64,000 nt of DNA from Mesorhizobium tianshanense (lineage in GTDB: Bacteria; Pseudomonadota; Alphaproteobacteria; Rhizobiales; Rhizobiaceae), in contig NZ_VLKT01000025.1 of the NCBI RefSeq assembly GCF_007830515.1, forward strand, positions 49,827 to 113,826, written 5' to 3'. The notes beneath the pieces are model-generated. The model searched no databases. It was not told where the DNA came from and was given only the letters and a program-made list of their open reading frames with translations. Below, piece by piece: positions 26,317 through 34,771 of the stretch. A program made the position numbers and the translations under genes. Within the stretch, counting starts at the first letter, position 1, and each line of letters starts with the position of its first letter.

Positions 26317-27297
26317 ATGAAAGCAATTGTATTCGACGCAATCGGCTCGCCGCGGGACGTGCTTTATCTGCACGACGTACCCATGCCGCGAATTGACGAC
26401 GGCGAGGTGCTGGTCAGGATGGTCTCCGCCTCGGTCAACCCTGGCGATTTTCTGTTCATCCAGAACCTCTATCCCGAACCGAAGAAGCCGCATTTTCCCC
26501 GGCAGATAGCCGGAAACCATGGCGCCGGCATTGTCGAGGCCGTGGGCGCGAACGTCGCTTTGAAACCGGGCACGCTTGTCGCATTCAGCTACTACAACAG
26601 CTGGGCCGAATATGCGGCGGTTCCGGCCGAATGGCTGATTCCGCTTCCCGCCGACTATCCGGTCGAACGCGCCGGGCAGATGGTGAACCCCATCACCGCC
26701 TGGGACCTGCTGGCGGATTCCCGTGTGCAGCCTGGCCAGTGGCTGGCCGTCACGGCCGGCTATTCATCGGTTTCGACGATGGTAATGCAGTTCGCCCAAC
26801 GGCGCGACATCAACGTGATCGCGCTAGTGCGACGCTCTTACGACAGGCTGGACCTGAAAGCGCTTGGCGCCACCGCCATCCTTGATCTGTCGGGCTTAAA
26901 GGTCGGCATCAGGGAAGCGGTCATGGACATGACCGACGGCGCGGGGCTGAACGGTATCATCGATAATGTCGGCGGACCCGCCAGCGGCGAATTGATCCGC
27001 ACCCTCGCGATGGGCGGGCAGATGATCATCAATGGCGGCATGAGCACCGAGCGTTTCGAACTGCACAATTTCGACGTGCTGCTGAGCGGCGTCGAGATCA
27101 GGGCAAATATCTACCGCTTCTTCTTTTCGCCGCCTGTCGAAGCCGACCGGCCAGTGTTGCGCGAAATTGTCGACATCTTCGGCCAACCGGATTTCCATGT
27201 CCCTGTCGGCGGCATCCATCCGCTGGCGGAGTTCGAACTCGCTGTTACAAACAGCCTGGATCGCGCTGATCTCGGAAAGCAGATTTTCAGGATGTAG
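26317..27297 (+). CDS. MDR-superfamily oxidoreductase (enoyl reductase/quinone reductase-like)
   Basis: 326-residue medium-chain dehydrogenase/reductase. It begins MKAIVFDAIGSPRDVL, and the catalytic-domain block GNHGAGIVEAVGANVALKPG lies near residues 66-85. The zinc ligands of true alcohol dehydrogenases are not evident, and the cofactor region SVSTMVMQFAQRRDINVIAL near 150-170 resembles MECR/quinone reductases. IIDNVGGPASGELIRTL follows. The GTTACTGGAG before the ATG supplies the ribosome binding site. Substrate unknown; divergent from the GlxA-type regulator. Confidence 0.85.
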   Translation: MKAIVFDAIGSPRDVLYLHDVPMPRIDDGEVLVRMVSASVNPGDFLFIQNLYPEPKKPHFPRQIAGNHGAGIVEAVGANVALKPGTLVAFSYYNSWAEYAAVPAEWLIPLPADYPVERAGQMVNPITAWDLLADSRVQPGQWLAVTAGYSSVSTMVMQFAQRRDINVIALVRRSYDRLDLKALGATAILDLSGLKVGIREAVMDMTDGAGLNGIIDNVGGPASGELIRTLAMGGQMIINGGMSTERFELHNFDVLLSGVEIRANIYRFFFSPPVEADRPVLREIVDIFGQPDFHVPVGGIHPLAEFELAVTNSLDRADLGKQIFRM

Positions 27298-27301
27298 CCC
27301 G

Positions 27302-27362
27302 GACCATCATCGAGAACCGAAAGCAAAACGTGAGAACCGGTTCTCGCTTGAGATCATGGTCG
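27302..27362. repeat. Palindromic repeat, family R1 (diverged)
   Basis: GACCATCATCGAGAACCG ... GAGAACCGGTTCTCGC ... GAGATCATGGTC. The core GAGAACCGGTTCTC is itself a perfect 14-bp palindrome. It fills the gap between two convergent genes. Confidence 0.75.
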
Positions 27363-27378
27363 AAACAACGAAAGAAGA

Positions 27379-27933
27379 TTACGACCCGATCCGTTCCGCC
27401 ACCTCTTCCAGCCAGTGGTCGCGGATTCCCAGTGCCTCGAGGTGCTCCAGCGTGCTGGAGACGTAATCCTCGTTCTTTCCAGACTGGCCGACGGCGCCGC
27501 GAACGACGGTCGCCGCATCGGCCGCATCGAGCGCGCCGGCATATTGCTCGTGGCGACGGTCGACCACATAGGCGACCGCCGAAACCGTCTCGCCCCCGTC
27601 CGTCTTGCCCCTGCCGTTCTCACCCCCGCCCTCGTCCAGGCGAATGCTAAGCATGCGCTCGACATAGACATTGGTGACCAGTTCGCGCTCGCGCAGATAG
27701 GCGATGACCTCGTCGCGCAGATCGCCGGGAACGCGGAAAGCCAGCCCGATGCAGGAGCCGCCGCGGTCGAGGCCGAGCACCAGGCCGGGCCGCTCGCGCG
27801 TGCCGCGATGCACGAAAGAATAGACGCACAGCGACCGGCGGTAGCCGTGCAGGCGGGCGCGGCGCGTCTCGACATGCGCGAATCCCGGCCGCCAGATCAG
27901 CGAACCGTAGCCAAAAACCCAAAAATCGCCCAT
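27379..27933 (-). CDS. Gamma-glutamylcyclotransferase, ChaC-like
   Basis: 184 residues from the ATG at 27933, which gives MGDFWVFGYGSLIWRPGF, the family N-terminus with the substrate-binding YGSLIW loop at about 9-14. An in-frame ATG nine codons earlier is less likely. The middle contains VYSFVHRGTRERPGLVLGLD and GLAFRVPGDL; VYVERMLSIRLDEGGG follows where ChaC proteins keep their product-handling loop. ChaC enzymes degrade glutathione to 5-oxoproline and Cys-Gly. Lies next to a DUF2125 gene, an order common in Rhizobiales. Confidence 0.87.
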   Translation of the reverse strand: MGDFWVFGYGSLIWRPGFAHVETRRARLHGYRRSLCVYSFVHRGTRERPGLVLGLDRGGSCIGLAFRVPGDLRDEVIAYLRERELVTNVYVERMLSIRLDEGGGENGRGKTDGGETVSAVAYVVDRRHEQYAGALDAADAATVVRGAVGQSGKNEDYVSSTLEHLEALGIRDHWLEEVAERIGS

Positions 27934-28044
27934 ATCGCCAAGCCTGACTGCACACCGCACCGGAATCGGTGTCTTTTCAATCGTCTCCGTCTATCTCTGT
28001 TGCCGGAAGCGATTCCTGCAACACGCGTTAGCGAGAGCCGCAGC

Positions 28045-29043
28045 ATGACGTCAAGTGAAGAGCGACCGCCGGATTTTCGCCGCTGCCTCTTCTGGCTTGC
28101 CGCCTTCGTTGCGGTGCTGTTTGGCATCTACAGCGCCGGCTGGTTCTACCTGGCCGACAAGGTCAGGAGCGAAACCGACAAGGCCGTCACCGAGCTCAAC
28201 GGCAATGGCATCGAGGCGGACTGCGCCAACCTCACGGTCAGCGGCTATCCACTGAGCTTCGCCGTTTCCTGCGACAGCCTGGCTTATCAGGATGACATCA
28301 GGAACGTCGCCGTCTCGCTCGGCAGCCTCAACGCGGTCACGCACATCACCCAGATCCTGTCGCCTGGCGCCGACCTGCGCGGGCCGCTGAGAACCTCGGT
28401 TCCGGCGATGGCGCCGCTGTGGATTGACTGGGACAATCTGCGAGCGGATGTGAAACTGTCCTGGCCGCTGCCCCGGCGCGTTTCGCTTGAGGCCGAGGGC
28501 CTGTCCGGCCAGACCGATCCGACGGACGGTACAGACCCGGTCGAGCTGTTCAGCGCAGGGACGGCGGCCGGACAATTGCGGCCGAATGGCCAGGACATCG
28601 ACTATGCCGGGAGTTTTACCGATCTCGAAATCGATCCGCAGGCGATCGATGGCCGCGTGCTGCCGCCGCTCGACGGCGGCGGCGATGTGACGCTGAAGAA
28701 CGGCGTGGCGCTGATCAAGACCCAGCCAAGGAGCCTACGCGGCCAGGCGGTCGACATAGGCAAGCTCGATCTGTCGTCGGGAACCGGGCGCATCACCGTT
28801 TCCGGCCCGGTGTCGATCGATGCCGACGGGCTTATCGACGCCGACCTGATGATCAAAATCAGCGACCCGAAAGCCGTGGCGGCAATCCTCGGCAAGGCCA
28901 TTCCCGAGCAGAAGAGCCAGATCAAAACCGGTTTTGCCGGGTTGGCGCTGCTTGGCAACGAACCGTCGATGCCCCTGAAGATCGTCAAGGGCAAGGCCTC
29001 GCTCGGTTTCATCCCGCTGGGCAGGATCAAGCCGGTCGATTAG
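28045..29043 (+). CDS. DUF2125 domain protein
   Basis: 332 residues. A single N-terminal membrane anchor (CLFWLAAFVAVLFGIYSAGWF, about 13-33) is followed by a long secreted domain with ELNGNGIEADCANLTVSGYP, a conserved start of the DUF2125 family, where two cysteines (in EADCANL and AVSCDSL) could form a disulfide. The rest is beta-rich repeats ending KASLGFIPLGRIKPVD. Function unknown. An R1 repeat begins at its stop codon. Confidence 0.87.
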   Translation: MTSSEERPPDFRRCLFWLAAFVAVLFGIYSAGWFYLADKVRSETDKAVTELNGNGIEADCANLTVSGYPLSFAVSCDSLAYQDDIRNVAVSLGSLNAVTHITQILSPGADLRGPLRTSVPAMAPLWIDWDNLRADVKLSWPLPRRVSLEAEGLSGQTDPTDGTDPVELFSAGTAAGQLRPNGQDIDYAGSFTDLEIDPQAIDGRVLPPLDGGGDVTLKNGVALIKTQPRSLRGQAVDIGKLDLSSGTGRITVSGPVSIDADGLIDADLMIKISDPKAVAAILGKAIPEQKSQIKTGFAGLALLGNEPSMPLKIVKGKASLGFIPLGRIKPVD

Positions 29044-29117
29044 ACCATGATCCCGAACCGAAGGTCAGCGAAGCAAAAAGTGGGACCCGGTTATCGGAAA
29101 AGATCATGGCCAAACAG
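29044..29117. repeat. Palindromic repeat, family R1
   Basis: GACCATGATCCCGAACCGAA ... GTGGGACCCGGTTATCGG ... AAGATCATGGCC. It starts at the stop of the DUF2125 gene, ends 20 bp before the next start codon, and is translatable in the kinase frame, where it could tempt a gene caller to extend that gene. Confidence 0.88.
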
Positions 29118-29136
29118 GAAAACAGATGAACAGCCC

Positions 29137-30048
29137 GTGAAGCTCCTGAGTGTTGGCGCGCTGACGCTCGATACGATCCTTGGCGTCGACACGCTTCCGA
29201 CACGCCAGGGCAAGTTCATCGCGTCCGACGGCGTACAGATCGCCTCGGGCATGGCTTCGAGCGCGGCCTGCGCCGCACGCCGCCTCGGCGCCGACGTATC
29301 GCTATGGGCGAGCGCGGGGGACGACCCAGTCGGCGATCAGCTGGTCGCCGGGATCGAGGCCGAGGGCGTCGATTGCAGCCTTGTCCGGCGCGTCACCGGT
29401 GCGCGGTCGGCGCTGTCGGCCATCTTGGTCGACACGCATGGCGAGCGCATCATCGTTCCTTTTTATGACAAGCTCGCCCAGGCCGACCCCGAAGCGCTCC
29501 CCATCCAAGACCTCACCGCATTCGATGCCGTCCTCGTCGACGTGCGCTGGCCGGGCGCCGCGGCTCTGGCGCTCGAGGCGGCGCGCGCAATCGGCCGTCC
29601 GGCCATACTGGACGCCGACACCGCGCCACGGAATGTGCTGGAACGCCTGTTTCCGCTGGCCTCGCACATCGTCGCATCGGAGCCGGCGGCCGTCATCCTC
29701 TGCGGCGAGGAGCAAAGCCCGCAAAAGGCCTGCGAAGCGCTGGCCAGACGCACCGATGCGTTCGTCGCCGTGACGGGCGGCGCGGCAGGAAGCTGGTGGT
29801 TCGACCGCTCTGTGGGATCCGTGCGCCATGTCGCGGCGCCAAGCATCAAGGCCGTGGATACGCTTGCCGCCGGCGACGTGTTTCACGGCGCCTTCGCCGT
29901 CGGGCTGGCGGAGGCCATGCCGGTCGAACAGAGCTTGCGCTTTGCCAGCGCCGCCGCCGCGCTCAAATGCCTGCGCTTCGGCGGCAGGCTGGGCGCGCCG
30001 GACAGGGTCGAGACGCTGGCGATGATGGCGGCTCACTGGCCGGCCTGA
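29137..30048 (+). CDS. PfkB/ribokinase-family sugar kinase
   Basis: 303 residues from a GTG start that gives VKLLSVGALTLDTIL; a longer frame from 29047 is only the translated R1 repeat. The N-terminal substrate region contains ASGMASSAACAARRLGADVS, and the C-terminal signature is IKAVDTLAAGDVFHGAFAVG near residue 245-264, with the catalytic aspartate in AAGDVFHG. The usual GDT at the anion hole is here VDTLAAGD. Substrate unknown. It sits between DUF2125 and the tyrC/hisC pair. Confidence 0.88.
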   Translation: MKLLSVGALTLDTILGVDTLPTRQGKFIASDGVQIASGMASSAACAARRLGADVSLWASAGDDPVGDQLVAGIEAEGVDCSLVRRVTGARSALSAILVDTHGERIIVPFYDKLAQADPEALPIQDLTAFDAVLVDVRWPGAAALALEAARAIGRPAILDADTAPRNVLERLFPLASHIVASEPAAVILCGEEQSPQKACEALARRTDAFVAVTGGAAGSWWFDRSVGSVRHVAAPSIKAVDTLAAGDVFHGAFAVGLAEAMPVEQSLRFASAAAALKCLRFGGRLGAPDRVETLAMMAAHWPA

Positions 30049-30054
30049 GAGAGC

Positions 30055-30990
30055 CTACCCCTTTACAGGATGCTCGACCGCCTGTCGGCCAAAGTCCGGT
30101 ACGTCGATGTCCTGGCCGGCCTCGATGATCGAGCGGCGGACGGCGCGAGTGCGGGTGAACAGGTCGAACAGCTTTTCGCCGTCACCCCAGCGGATCGCCC
30201 GCTGCAGCGAGGCCAGATCTTCCGAGAACCGCGCCAGCATTTCGAGGATGGCATCCTTGTTGTGCAGGCAGACATCCCGCCACATGGTCGGGTCGGAAGC
30301 GGCAAGGCGAGTGAAGTCGCGAAAGCCGGAGGCCGAATATTTGATGACCTCGGACTTGGTCACCGACTGCAGATCGTCGGCGGTGCCGACGATGTTGTAG
30401 GCGATGATGTGCGGCAGATGCGAGACGATGGCCAGCGTCATATCGTGATGCTGGGGATCCATCGTGTCGATGTTGGAGCCGCAGCGGCGCCAGAATTCCG
30501 AGAGCCTCTCCAAGGCTGCCGGATCGGTGCCGGGCAACGGCGTGAAGATGCACCAGCGGTTTTCGAACAGCTCGGCAAAGCCGGCGTCCGGGCCTGATTT
30601 TTCAGTGCCGGCCAACGGATGGCCGGGAATGAAATGCACGCCATCAGGCACATGCGGCTCAATCTGCGCGATGACCGACGCCTTGGTCGAGCCGACATCG
30701 GTGAGGATGGCGCCCTGCTTCAGCGCCGGCGCGATTTCCTCGGCGACCTCGCCCGAAGAGCCGACCGGTACCGAGACGATGACCAGGTCAGCATCGCGGA
30801 CCGCCTCTTTCGCGTCCATCGTGTAGGACGAGCCGAGGCCCAGTTCGCTTGCCCGCGCCAGCGTCGTTTCGCTGCGCGTCGAGATGGCAACGTGGCGGGC
30901 AAGGCCTTCGCGGCGGATGACGCGGGCCAGCGACGAGCCGATCAGGCCGATGCCGACCAGCGCGATCTTTTCGAACATCGGTGATGTCAT
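30055..30990 (-). CDS. tyrC: Prephenate/arogenate (cyclohexadienyl) dehydrogenase
   Basis: NAD-dependent oxidative decarboxylation in tyrosine synthesis. It has 311 residues. The Rossmann motif GIGLIGSSLARVI is at about 13-25, DVGSTKASVIAQIEPHVPDG near 97-116, and the catalytic histidine is in FIPGHPLAGTEKSGPDAG near 126. Lies 4 bp after hisC on the minus strand, forming an aromatic/histidine-type aminotransferase pair. It has no ACT domain, as usual for this subgroup. Confidence 0.92.
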   Translation of the reverse strand: MTSPMFEKIALVGIGLIGSSLARVIRREGLARHVAISTRSETTLARASELGLGSSYTMDAKEAVRDADLVIVSVPVGSSGEVAEEIAPALKQGAILTDVGSTKASVIAQIEPHVPDGVHFIPGHPLAGTEKSGPDAGFAELFENRWCIFTPLPGTDPAALERLSEFWRRCGSNIDTMDPQHHDMTLAIVSHLPHIIAYNIVGTADDLQSVTKSEVIKYSASGFRDFTRLAASDPTMWRDVCLHNKDAILEMLARFSEDLASLQRAIRWGDGEKLFDLFTRTRAVRRSIIEAGQDIDVPDFGRQAVEHPVKG

Positions 30991-30994
30991 TGGT

Positions 30995-32104
30995 TCAGCT
31001 TTTCAAAAATGTCGTGAGGGCGGCGACAACGCCGCGATTGGCCTCTTCGGTGCCGATGCTCATGCGCAGTGCATTCGGGAAGCCGTAGCCGGAAACGCGC
31101 CGCAATATGTAGCCGCGCGCGGAGAGATAATCGTCCGCAGCTTCCGCCGAATGCTTTTTGTCCTCGGGAAAGTGGACAAGGACGAAATTGCCGACGCTCG
31201 GCGTCACACGCAATCCAAGTTTGGTCAATTCCTCGCTCACCCATGACAGCCAGGTCTCGTTATGCGCCACGCTGCGCTCGACATGGGCACGGTCGCGGAT
31301 CGCGGCAATGCCGGCCTCGATCGCCGTCGCGTTGACGTTGAAGGGACCGCGCACGCGGTTGATCGCGTCGATGATATGCATTGGCGCGTACATCCAGCCG
31401 ACCCGTGCGCCTCCCAAGCCGAGCTTGGAGAAGGTGCGGGTCATGACCACGTTATCCGCGCCGGCCACAAGTTCGACGCCGGCTTCATAGTCGTTGCGGC
31501 GGACATATTCGGCATAGGCGGCATCCAGCAGCAGAAGCACATTCCGGGGCAGGCCGGCATGCAGGCGGCGCACCTCCTGGAACGGCAGATAGGTGCCGGT
31601 CGGGTTGTTGGGATTGGCGAGGAAGATAATCCTGGTGCGCGGCGTCACGGCGGCGAGGATCGCGTCGACGTCGGCCCGCTCATTGGTTTCCTTGACCGAC
31701 ACCGGGACGGCACCTGCCGACTGGATATAGATCTTGTAGACCATGAAACCATGTTCGGTGATGACGGCTTCATCGCCGGGCGCGAGATATGTCTGCGCAA
31801 GCAGGCCCAGAATCTCGTCGGAACCATTGGAACAGATGATGTTCGCCGGATTGAGGCCATGCACCTCGGCGATCGCCTCGCGCAGGCGCCTGGCGGTGCC
31901 GTCGGGATATATGTCGAGTTTGGCCGCGACGTCGCGCGCGGCCTCTATTGCCTTCGGCGAGGGGCCGAGCGGGTTCTCGTTCGACGACAATTTGTGGACC
32001 TTGGCGACACCGGCCGGCGCCGTGCTTTTGCCCGGCACATAGGCTTCGATGTCCATGATCCCCGCGCGGGGCGTTGGACGTGCCTGATCCGATGCCTGGT
32101 TCAT
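30995..32104 (-). CDS. hisC: Histidinol-phosphate / aromatic aminotransferase
   Basis: Class I/II PLP aminotransferase, 369 residues from ATG 32104, giving MNQASDQARPTPRAGIMDIE; the upstream in-frame ATG at 32194 adds an unrelated leader. LSSNENPLGPSPKAIEAA opens the enzyme, CSNGSDEILGLLAQ contacts PLP, ANPNNPTGTYLPF is conserved, and the Schiff-base lysine is in RTFSKLGLGGARVGW near residue 230. Paired with tyrC, it may act mainly in aromatic amino acid synthesis. Confidence 0.9.
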   Translation of the reverse strand: MNQASDQARPTPRAGIMDIEAYVPGKSTAPAGVAKVHKLSSNENPLGPSPKAIEAARDVAAKLDIYPDGTARRLREAIAEVHGLNPANIICSNGSDEILGLLAQTYLAPGDEAVITEHGFMVYKIYIQSAGAVPVSVKETNERADVDAILAAVTPRTRIIFLANPNNPTGTYLPFQEVRRLHAGLPRNVLLLLDAAYAEYVRRNDYEAGVELVAGADNVVMTRTFSKLGLGGARVGWMYAPMHIIDAINRVRGPFNVNATAIEAGIAAIRDRAHVERSVAHNETWLSWVSEELTKLGLRVTPSVGNFVLVHFPEDKKHSAEAADDYLSARGYILRRVSGYGFPNALRMSIGTEEANRGVVAALTTFLKS

Positions 32105-32266
32105 ATTGCAAAAATCCGTCGAGAGAGCGTTTCCGCCCGGAGGCCGCAGCGGAAATACAAGCCGTGGCCTGGAATGTCGAGAGGCGGCAATCATGGGTGA
32201 GCGACTGGTCGTGTCGGCTGGCCGTTGACGCCGGGGCGCGCCGGTCCTAGAAGAGAGGCGAAATCC

Positions 32267-32319
32267 CGTGGTGATTTGGCCGGTCGGCTTGCAGCCACGT
32301 TAAACAACTCGCTAAAGGG
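32267..32319 (+). promoter_or_regulatory. SAM-II riboswitch controlling metX
   Basis: P1 is CGTGG (32267-32271) with CCACG (32295-32299). The spacer TGATTTGGCCGGTCGGCTTG, the segment TTAAACAA and the distal GCTAAAGGG that closes the pseudoknot match the alphaproteobacterial SAM-II (metA) motif, which binds S-adenosylmethionine. It lies about 140 bp upstream of metX, the gene class it usually controls. Confidence 0.92.
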
Positions 32320-32334
32320 CCGTTTGCATCCTGT

Positions 32335-32367
32335 AACCGGCTTTGCGAAGGCAATGCCGGTTTTTTG
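32335..32367 (+). terminator. Intrinsic terminator downstream of the SAM-II aptamer
   Basis: AACCGGC (32335-32341) pairs with GCCGGTT (32356-32362), and the stem runs into TTTTTTG. Placed 16 bp after the riboswitch pseudoknot and before metX, it fits ligand-dependent transcription termination. Confidence 0.85.
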
Positions 32368-32399
32368 TTGTCCGTTGCCGGCCGGACAACCGCATCGGC

Positions 32400-32423
32400 C
32401 CGAAAATCGGAATCGATTTTCGG
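32400..32423. repeat. Palindromic repeat, family R4
   Basis: CCGAAAATCG/CGATTTTCGG stem, same as 10716-10739 except in the loop. It lies in the leader between the metX terminator and the start codon. Confidence 0.85.
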
Positions 32424-32455
32424 AAAGCGCGATGGGTTAGTGTAAGAGGGACGCG

Positions 32456-33625
32456 ATGGTCGCGCTGCGCGCTAAAAGAACCAACAACGAGGCCGACGAG
32501 CCGTCGAGCCCGGTGTTGCGTTTCGGTGCCGACAAGCCGCTCAAGCTCGACGCCGGCACGCTGCTGTCGCCGTTCCAGATCGCCTACAAGACCTACGGCA
32601 CGCTCAACGAGGCCCGCTCCAACGCCATCCTCGTCTGCCATGCGCTGACTGGCGACCAGCATGTTGCCAGCACCAATCCAGTAACCGGCAAGCCTGGCTG
32701 GTGGGAAGTGCTGATCGGGCCCGGCAGGATCATCGACACCAGCCGCTTCTTCGTCATCTGTTCCAACGTCATCGGCGGCTGCCTCGGCTCCACCGGTCCC
32801 GCCTCGACCAACCCCGCCACCGGCAAGCCTTACGGGCTCGACCTGCCGATCATCACCATCCGCGACATGGTGCGGGCGCAGTTGATGCTGGTCGACCATT
32901 TCGGCATCGAAAAACTGTTCTCGGTGCTCGGCGGCTCGATGGGCGGCATGCAGGTGCTGCAATGGGCGTCGAGCTATCCGGAGCGCGTGTTCTCGGCGCT
33001 GCCGATCGCCACCGGCGCGCGCCATTCCTCGCAAAACATCGCCTTCCATGAGGTCGGCCGGCAAGCGGTGATGGCCGATCCGGACTGGCATGGCGGCAAA
33101 TATTTCGAGCATGGCAAGCGCCCGGAAAAAGGGCTGGCGGTGGCGCGCATGGCCGCTCACATCACCTATCTGTCGGAGGCAGCCCTGCACCGGAAATTCG
33201 GCCGCAACCTGCAGGACCGTGAGGCGCTCACCTTCGGTTTCGACGCCGACTTCCAGATCGAGAGCTATCTGCGCCATCAGGGCATGACCTTCGTCGACCG
33301 CTTCGACGCCAATTCCTATCTCTACATGACCCGGGCAATGGACTATTTCGACCTCGCCGCCGACCATGGCGGACGGCTGGCCGACGCCTTCGCCGGCAAC
33401 AAGACCCGTTTTTGCCTGGTCTCCTTCACAAGCGACTGGCTGTTCCCGACCGAGGAGAGCCGCTCGGTCGTTCACGCGCTGAACGCGGCCGGCGCCTCGG
33501 TGTCCTTCGTCGAAATCGAGACCGATCGCGGCCACGACGCCTTCCTGCTCGACGAGCCGGAGCTGTTTGCCGCCATCAACGGCTTCATCGCCTCGGCGGC
33601 CCGCGCCAGGGGGCTCAGCGAATGA
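32456..33625 (+). CDS. metX: Homoserine O-acetyltransferase
   Basis: Activates homoserine for methionine synthesis using acetyl-CoA. It has 389 residues. Alpha/beta-hydrolase fold: nucleophile serine in LGGSMGGMQVLQWA near residue 160, the oxyanion block CHALTGDQHV near 61, and the acid/histidine pair in DRGHDAFLLDEPEL near 360. AAGGGAC-type Shine-Dalgarno AAGAGGG precedes the ATG. Transcription is expected to be controlled by the upstream SAM-II element. metW follows by 58 bp. Confidence 0.95.
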   Translation: MVALRAKRTNNEADEPSSPVLRFGADKPLKLDAGTLLSPFQIAYKTYGTLNEARSNAILVCHALTGDQHVASTNPVTGKPGWWEVLIGPGRIIDTSRFFVICSNVIGGCLGSTGPASTNPATGKPYGLDLPIITIRDMVRAQLMLVDHFGIEKLFSVLGGSMGGMQVLQWASSYPERVFSALPIATGARHSSQNIAFHEVGRQAVMADPDWHGGKYFEHGKRPEKGLAVARMAAHITYLSEAALHRKFGRNLQDREALTFGFDADFQIESYLRHQGMTFVDRFDANSYLYMTRAMDYFDLAADHGGRLADAFAGNKTRFCLVSFTSDWLFPTEESRSVVHALNAAGASVSFVEIETDRGHDAFLLDEPELFAAINGFIASAARARGLSE

Positions 33626-33683
33626 CCCCGAAAAGTTGCGGACTTTTCGGATCAGGATCATGCGCCAAGCAAAAGGCGAGACC
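33622..33683. repeat. Palindromic repeat, family R1 (short form)
   Basis: CCCGAAAAGTTGCGGACTTTTCGG followed by GGATCATGCGCCAAGC, between metX and metW. Written in two parts the arms are CCGAAAAGT and ACTTTTCGG. It ends at the metW ribosome binding site. Confidence 0.75.
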
Positions 33684-34298
33684 ATGAGTGTCAACCATGC
33701 CCAGCGCGTCGACCTCGAAGTCGTCGCCGATCTCATCCCGGCGCAGTCGCGGGTGCTGGACGTCGGCTCCGGCGACGGGCTGCTGCTCGAATTGCTGCAG
33801 GCAACGAAGCAGGTCGACGGCCGCGGGATGGAACTGTCGCAGCGCGGCGTCAACGAATGCGTGGCGCGCGGCCTGTCGGTCATCCAGGGCGACGCCGACA
33901 AGGACCTCGAATTCTATCCCGACAAGGGTTTTGATTTCGTCGTCCTGTCGCAGACCTTGCAGGCGACCCGCAACCCGAAGCTGGTGCTCGACGAGTTGCT
34001 CAGGATCGGCAAGCACGCCATCGTCTCCTTCCCCAATTTCGGCCACTGGCGGGTGCGCCTTTCGCTGTTCCTCGACGGGCGGATGCCGGTGACCAAGGAC
34101 CTGCCCTATTCCTGGTACGACACGCCCAACATCCATTTTTGCACCATCCGCGACTTCGTCAATCTCTGCGACGAGCTCGGCGCAACGGTGGAAAAGGCAA
34201 CCGCGCTCGACGCCAATGGCCAGAAAATCGGCCTCTCGATGCCATGGTGGTTCTGGAATTTCTTTGGCCAGCAAGCGGTGTTCCTGCTGAAGCGTTAG
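33684..34298 (+). CDS. metW: Methionine biosynthesis protein MetW
   Basis: SAM-dependent methyltransferase-fold protein that usually partners MetX. It has 204 residues from ATG 33684, preceded by AAAGGCGAG. Motif I VLDVGSGDGLLLELL lies near residue 24-38 and SQTLQATRNPKLVLDELLRI near 95-114. The region DLPYSWYDTPNIHFCTIRDF is a MetW hallmark. Transcription from the riboswitch-controlled metX promoter is likely, with an R1 repeat in the gap. Confidence 0.94.
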   Translation: MSVNHAQRVDLEVVADLIPAQSRVLDVGSGDGLLLELLQATKQVDGRGMELSQRGVNECVARGLSVIQGDADKDLEFYPDKGFDFVVLSQTLQATRNPKLVLDELLRIGKHAIVSFPNFGHWRVRLSLFLDGRMPVTKDLPYSWYDTPNIHFCTIRDFVNLCDELGATVEKATALDANGQKIGLSMPWWFWNFFGQQAVFLLKR

Positions 34299-34317
34299 GA
34301 GCGGCGCGGGGCCGATC

Positions 34318-34638
34318 CTATTCAAGAACGTCGGTGGCTTTGTGCGGATGCCTGACGCCGTCGACGAAGAACACATCGGACCGGGAATTGTCGGTACGCA
34401 GCGGCAATATCTCTTGATAGGCGGGCGAGTGGTACCATCCGCGCGCATGCTGCAAGTCTGGAAACTCGATGATAACGAGGTGCCCCGGCCAGGTGTTTTC
34501 AACCACGTCCACCTCGCTGCCGTGCACAATGAAGCGCCCGCCAAACGGCTCCAGTGTGGCATCGATCTTCTGCAGGTATTCGACGATTTGCGGCCCCGGC
34601 GTGACCTGGCGCATATGGGCGACGGCATAGGCGGTCAT
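34318..34638 (-). CDS. DUF1330 domain protein
   Basis: 106 residues, a dimeric ferredoxin-like fold. It starts MTAYAVAHMRQVTPGPQIVEYLQKI; the conserved block HLVIIEFPDLQHARGWYHSP lies near residues 54-73 and ends with the YQEILPLR helix. Function is unknown in the family; some are stress-related. It is convergent with metW and about 130 bp from the DUF1194 gene. Confidence 0.85.
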   Translation of the reverse strand: MTAYAVAHMRQVTPGPQIVEYLQKIDATLEPFGGRFIVHGSEVDVVENTWPGHLVIIEFPDLQHARGWYHSPAYQEILPLRTDNSRSDVFFVDGVRHPHKATDVLE

Positions 34639-34771
34639 GGCTGTACTCCCTGGTGGTTCGAAGCCGGACTACCGGCTTGATAGAAGCAGTTTGCCGAGAC
34701 GTTGCGCACTGGTCGATTACCCCGAAGGTAATGATCCGAATACAAGGACCGTCCCATTTCCCGGCAGAATC

